This document shows positions 60,856-64,000 of a stretch of DNA of 64,000 nucleotides, in pieces. This DNA is from Nocardioides anomalus (GTDB lineage Bacteria; Actinomycetota; Actinomycetes; Propionibacteriales; Nocardioidaceae). The translations under genes and the position numbers were made by a program. Under the pieces are notes generated by a model. The model was not told the DNA's origin, searched no databases, and saw only the letters and a program-made list of their open reading frames with translations. Position 1 is the stretch's first letter. Each line of letters opens with the position of its first letter. The DNA lies in assembly GCF_011046535.1 (NCBI RefSeq), contig NZ_CP049257.1:4402001-4466000 (forward strand), in the 5' to 3' direction.

Positions 60856-61497
60856 GTGGCCGTCGACATCCGCCGGGGAACCGATCGATTCAGCGAAAGG
60901 CAGGCGGGCCGGATCACGAAGCACGCCTTCTCCTTCGGCGAGCAGTACGACGAGGCGCACGTCCGGTTCGGACCGATGGTCTGCCACGACGACCACCTCC
61001 TCCGTCAGGGTGAGGGCTTCCCCGAGCACGAGCACGCCGACCTGGCCATCGTGACCTGGGTCGTCTCCGGCGCCGTGTCCCACACCGGCCCGGACGGCGA
61101 GGCCACCCTGACGGCCGGGCAGGGCGCGGTCTTCCGGACCGGGCCGGGGGCGCGCCACGCCGAGGTGGCGGCCGCGCCGCAGACCCGCTTCGTGCAGGTC
61201 TGGCTGACCGACCCGGAGCCGCCGGCCGCGTCGTCGTACACGTCGCTGGCCGGGGGCGGCGTCGAGACCGAGGTGCTGCCGGGCGCGGTCTTCACCGAGC
61301 TGCGCCTCGGCGACCTCGAGACCGTCGTGCTGCCGGTCGCGCCCCGGGTGCACGCGTTCGTGGCCCGCGGCGCCCTGCTCCGCTCGAGCCTGGCCGAGCC
61401 GCTGCACGACGGCGACGCGTTCCTGTTCACCGACGAGCCCGCGCACGAGGTCACCGCCGGGGTGCCGAGCGAGCTGCTGGTCTGGCAGTTCTCCTAG
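60856..61497 (+). CDS. Pirin family protein
   Basis: The 213-residue protein has a cupin fold with the pirin motif VRFGPMVCHDDHLLRQGEGFPEHEHADLAIVTWVVSGAVSHTG. His residues in this motif (CHDDH, EHEH) bind a metal, usually iron. Some pirins are quercetinases; others bind transcription factors. The start at GTG 60856 gives MAVDIRRGTDRF, matching family N-termini. It lies 10 bp from the divergent beta-glucosidase start. Function is not known. Confidence 0.9.
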   Translation: MAVDIRRGTDRFSERQAGRITKHAFSFGEQYDEAHVRFGPMVCHDDHLLRQGEGFPEHEHADLAIVTWVVSGAVSHTGPDGEATLTAGQGAVFRTGPGARHAEVAAAPQTRFVQVWLTDPEPPAASSYTSLAGGGVETEVLPGAVFTELRLGDLETVVLPVAPRVHAFVARGALLRSSLAEPLHDGDAFLFTDEPAHEVTAGVPSELLVWQFS

Positions 61498-61501
61498 CGG
61501 G

Positions 61502-62110
61502 TCAGCGCGGCACCCGGTAGATCACGTGGGTCGCCCAGGGCGACGTGTGCACGGCCTCGATGGTGAGGTCCAGGTCGTCGTCGAAGCCGTCGAAGAGCCG
61601 CTTGCCGGCGCCGAGCACGACCGGGGCGGTGGAGATCGCGAGGGTGTCGACCACGCCGGCGCGCAACGCCTGGCGGATCACGTCGGCCCCGCCGTTGACC
61701 GAGACGCCGCGGTCGCCGGCCGCCTCGCGCGCCAGGACCAGCGCCTCGTCGAAGCCGTCGACGAAGAAGAAGCCGGTGGACGGGTCAGGCCGCTCGTCGT
61801 CGGGCCGGTGGGTGAGGACGAACAGCGGCCCGCCGAACGGGTTGCGCCCGCCCCAGTGACCGGACGACTCGTACATCCCGCGGCCGCAGATCCCGGCGCC
61901 GAGGTCGGCGGTGATCTGCGCCATGTACGCCTCCGACGCCGGGTCCATGCCCGTGCCGGGCTCGGGCGCGCTGTCCTGGCTCCACGGTCCGCCGAAGACC
62001 CAGTTGTGCAGCCGCTCGCCCCCGACGCCGAGCCCGGCCTCGGGGCCGTCGTCCGGCGCGGTGACGTAGCCGTCGACGGAGGTGGTGATGGTGGCCAGTA
62101 CGTGTCCCAT
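61502..62110 (-). CDS. RibD C-terminal/dihydrofolate reductase-like protein
   Basis: The 202-residue protein has the RibD_C fold: LATITTSVDGYVTAPDD at the N-terminus, GVSVNGGADVIRQALRAGVVDTLAISTAPVVLGAGKRLFDG at the C-terminus. The SxDG and GGxxxxxxL motifs are those of NADPH-binding bacterial reductases such as RibD and the YyaP family. It stands alone, 4 bp from the convergent pirin gene. Its substrate is unknown; these are rarely true dihydrofolate reductases. Confidence 0.87.
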   Translation of the reverse strand: MGHVLATITTSVDGYVTAPDDGPEAGLGVGGERLHNWVFGGPWSQDSAPEPGTGMDPASEAYMAQITADLGAGICGRGMYESSGHWGGRNPFGGPLFVLTHRPDDERPDPSTGFFFVDGFDEALVLAREAAGDRGVSVNGGADVIRQALRAGVVDTLAISTAPVVLGAGKRLFDGFDDDLDLTIEAVHTSPWATHVIYRVPR

Positions 62111-62129
62111 GCCTGATCCGACCCTTGGC

Positions 62130-63041
62130 TCAGCCGGAAATCATCGACAGCGCACCCGGCCGCACCTCGACCACCGCGGGCTCGGCCGCGAGCGGGGGCA
62201 GGACGCCGAGGGGCTCGCCGTCGCCGCCGACCGGCACCGGGACCCGCGCGTCGGCGCGCAGCTCGACCCGCCGGCCGGTCAGGACGGTGACCTCGGGCAG
62301 CGCCACGTGCGAGCCGTCGTAGATCTTGGGCAGCGAGCGCATCAGCGCCAGCCGGGAGGCGGCGCCGACCACGACCACGTCCAATCGCCCGTCGGTCACC
62401 GCGGCGGCCGGGGCGATCTGCATGCCGGAGCCGTAGTACGCCGAGTTGGCCACCACCACCGTGGCCGCGTCGTAGGTCTGCTCGACGCCGTCGACGGTGA
62501 CCGCGTAGCGGGCCGGGGCGTACGTCGCGAGCGCGCGCAGCGCGGCGTACGGGTACTGCACCCGCCGCGGCAGCCGCCGCGAGCGGTCCACGATCTCCGA
62601 GGCGCGGGCGTCGACGCCGGAGTAGACCGAGCCGGCCACCAGCCGCTCGTCGGTCCCGGGGAGGGAGAGCGCGACCAGGTCCACGGCCGGGACCGCGCCG
62701 GCCAGCAGGAGCCCCGCGACCTGGTCGGGCGCGGTGGGCAGCCCGAGCATCCGCGCGAAGTCGTTGCCCCGCCCGGCCGGGACCACGCCGAGCGTCCCGC
62801 CGGCCGCCGACACCAGCCCGGCCAGCGAGGACAGCATCCCGTCGCCGCCGACCGAGACCACGACGTCGCCGCGGGCCACCGCGGCGTCGACCAGCGCGGC
62901 CATCGCGCGGGGACCGGGCGAGTAGGTCACGTCGACGGTGGCACCGGCCTCGCGCAGCGCGCGGGCAACGGGGACGACGGCGGCCGGCGCGGCCCCGCCG
63001 CCCGAGGCCGGGTTGACCAGGAACGTGAACGAGCGGCTCAC
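62130..63041 (-). CDS. Diacylglycerol kinase-type lipid kinase (DagK/Rv2252-like)
   Basis: The 303-residue kinase has the N-terminal FLVNPASGGG motif, the GGDGMLSSLAG nucleotide motif and AGRGNDFARMLGL, which define the DAGK catalytic domain. The C-terminal half (SPYYGSGMQIAPAAAVTDGRLDVVVVGAA) is the family's lipid domain. It phosphorylates diacylglycerol or a related lipid, and is likely membrane associated. The GTG start overlaps the FAD-oxidase stop (GTGA). The pair resembles mycobacterial Rv2251-Rv2252, linked to phosphatidylinositol mannoside-type lipids. Confidence 0.92.
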   Translation of the reverse strand: MSRSFTFLVNPASGGGAAPAAVVPVARALREAGATVDVTYSPGPRAMAALVDAAVARGDVVVSVGGDGMLSSLAGLVSAAGGTLGVVPAGRGNDFARMLGLPTAPDQVAGLLLAGAVPAVDLVALSLPGTDERLVAGSVYSGVDARASEIVDRSRRLPRRVQYPYAALRALATYAPARYAVTVDGVEQTYDAATVVVANSAYYGSGMQIAPAAAVTDGRLDVVVVGAASRLALMRSLPKIYDGSHVALPEVTVLTGRRVELRADARVPVPVGGDGEPLGVLPPLAAEPAVVEVRPGALSMISG

Positions 63042-64000
63042 GGGATGAGCACCCCCGGGTTGAGCACGCCGGTCGGGTCGAGGTCGGCCTTGACCGCGCG
63101 CAGCACCGAGGCGCCGAGCTCGCCGATCTCGGCGGTCAGCCACGGCTTGTGGTCGGTGCCGACGGCGTGGTGGTGGGTGATGGTGGCGCCGGCGGCGACG
63201 ATCGCGTCGCTGGCCGCGCGCTTGGCGGCCAGCCACTGCGCCAGCGGGTCCGCGTCGCCCTTGGCCGCGACCGTGAAGTAGAGCGAGCAGCCGGTCTCGT
63301 AGACGTGCGAGACGTGGCAGAGCACGAGTGTGCCCTCGCCCAGGCTCGTCTCGAGTGCGGTCCGCACCGCGTCGTACAGCGCCTGGCGGTTCGACCAGAA
63401 CGTCGCCGTCTCCAGGGTCTCGACCAGGACGCCGACGTCGAGCATCGCGTCGCGGAGGTACGGCGCCTCGAACCGGCCGTGCGCCCAGGCCTCGCCGGGC
63501 TCGGGGCCGGCCGAGGTGCCGCCGAGCCCGGTGAGCAGCGCGGTGACCGCGGTCCGCTTGGCCGCGACCGCCGACGGCGTCCCCTCGTAGCCGGTGATCA
63601 TCAGGCAGCCGCCGGCGCTCTCCCCGCCGATGCTGTCCGGGCGGGCCAGGTTGATGGCCGTCTCCGCCTCGTCGGACAGGCGGAGCACCGTGGGCAGCAG
63701 GCCCGACTGGGCCAGCGCGCGCATGGCGTCGGCCCCCGCGGCGAAGGACGGCCAGTGCCACCCCTCGTAGACCGTGGTCTCGGGCAGCGGACGGACCCGC
63801 ACCGTCACGGCGGTGATGACGCCGAACGCGCCCTCCGAGCCGAGGAAGAGCTGGCGCAGGTCGGGGCCGGCGGCGTTGGCCGGCGCCGAGCCCAGCTCGA
63901 CCGGGCCTCGCGGCGTGGCCACGCGGAGGCCCACGACGAGGGCGTCGAACCGGCCGTACCCGGCCGAGGACTGGCCCGAGGAGCGGGTCGCGGCGAAGCC
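63038..64000 (-). CDS. FAD-linked oxidase (alkyl-DHAP synthase / Rv2251-like), N-terminus outside window
   Basis: The frame stays open to the window edge and its first visible codons read GFAATRSSGQSSAGYGRFDALVVGLRVATPRG, the FAD-binding PCMH core of alkyldihydroxyacetonephosphate-synthase-like enzymes. The C-terminal FAD-oxidase domain follows (LRVRPLPETTVYEGWHWPSF, AVGTDHKPWLTAEIGELGASVLRAVKADLDPTGVLNPG). The DPTGVLNPG end is the family signature. The reaction may make an ether lipid or oxidise a lipid alcohol. It is translationally coupled to the lipid kinase. About 200 residues at the N-terminus lie outside. Confidence 0.9.
   Translation of the reverse strand, partial: GFAATRSSGQSSAGYGRFDALVVGLRVATPRGPVELGSAPANAAGPDLRQLFLGSEGAFGVITAVTVRVRPLPETTVYEGWHWPSFAAGADAMRALAQSGLLPTVLRLSDEAETAINLARPDSIGGESAGGCLMITGYEGTPSAVAAKRTAVTALLTGLGGTSAGPEPGEAWAHGRFEAPYLRDAMLDVGVLVETLETATFWSNRQALYDAVRTALETSLGEGTLVLCHVSHVYETGCSLYFTVAAKGDADPLAQWLAAKRAASDAIVAAGATITHHHAVGTDHKPWLTAEIGELGASVLRAVKADLDPTGVLNPGVLIP

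Overview
The window is about 64 kb of very GC-rich DNA. Many genes use GTG starts, and neighbouring genes often share 4-bp ATGA or GTGA stop/start overlaps. The proteins fit a high-GC actinobacterium, most likely the Nocardioidaceae (Nocardioides-like): IclR, TetR and MerR control of CoA-ester catabolism, CaiB transferases, a CsbD protein, and an Rv2251/Rv2252-like gene pair. The family assignment is inferred from gene content only. I saw no rRNA, tRNA, CRISPR array, insertion sequence or prophage. No stretch longer than 300 bp lacks a gene or gene remnant.

Layout. 1-2.4 kb: ABC exporter (permease cut by the left edge, ATPase) with a PadR regulator and its operator. 2.4-4.3 kb: an SDR and a VanZ-RDD membrane protein. 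4.3-10.5 kb: an amidohydrolase divergent from an IclR regulator, then an operon of CoA transferase, citryl-CoA-lyase-like protein, intradiol dioxygenase and quinone-oxidoreductase-like protein. This looks like an aromatic or heteroaromatic ring-degradation locus. 10.5-13.5 kb: histidine phosphatase and a two-gene ABC transporter. 13.5-30.2 kb: a catabolic island. It holds a seven-gene minus-strand operon (2-oxoacid:ferredoxin oxidoreductase gamma, alpha and beta, GntR regulator, ferredoxin, SDR, 3-hydroxyisobutyrate-dehydrogenase-like) divergent from an alcohol dehydrogenase and an acyl-CoA synthetase. Next comes a branched-chain-type ABC importer with a second CoA ligase, then a PaaY-like protein, TetR, a thioesterase and an SDR. 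30.2-36.2 kb: FadB (frameshifted in this sequence), FadA, an exported RCC1-repeat protein and a MerR regulator.

36-45 kb: mixed housekeeping and stress genes (NAD(P)-binding protein, CPBP protease, DEAD-box helicase, CsbD, Baeyer-Villiger-type monooxygenase, LysR with a TDT exporter, glutamine amidotransferase, alpha-methylacyl-CoA racemase). 45.5-50.1 kb: a van-like operon of D,D-dipeptidase, alanine racemase, D-Ala-D-Ala ligase, and a NarL/DesK-type two-component system. 50-64 kb: MalY-type aminotransferase, exported beta-helix protein, polar amino-acid ABC importer, two glycosyltransferases with a sulfotransferase, a DUF1707 remnant, beta-glucosidase, pirin, RibD-like reductase, diacylglycerol-kinase-type lipid kinase and an FAD-linked oxidase cut by the right edge.

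The strongest new signals are matched operator pairs that tie each regulator to its targets. They are GCGGAC-N4-GTCCGC for the IclR locus (5831 and 6719), ACCAAGCAA-type sites for TetR (27575 and 28990), and TGACA-N7-TGTCA for MerR (33676 and 35458). A perfect 34-bp palindrome at 5794-5827 and a perfect 13-bp-stem hairpin between the binding-protein gene and the importer permease gene add to this. These are read directly from the sequence; their function is inferred.
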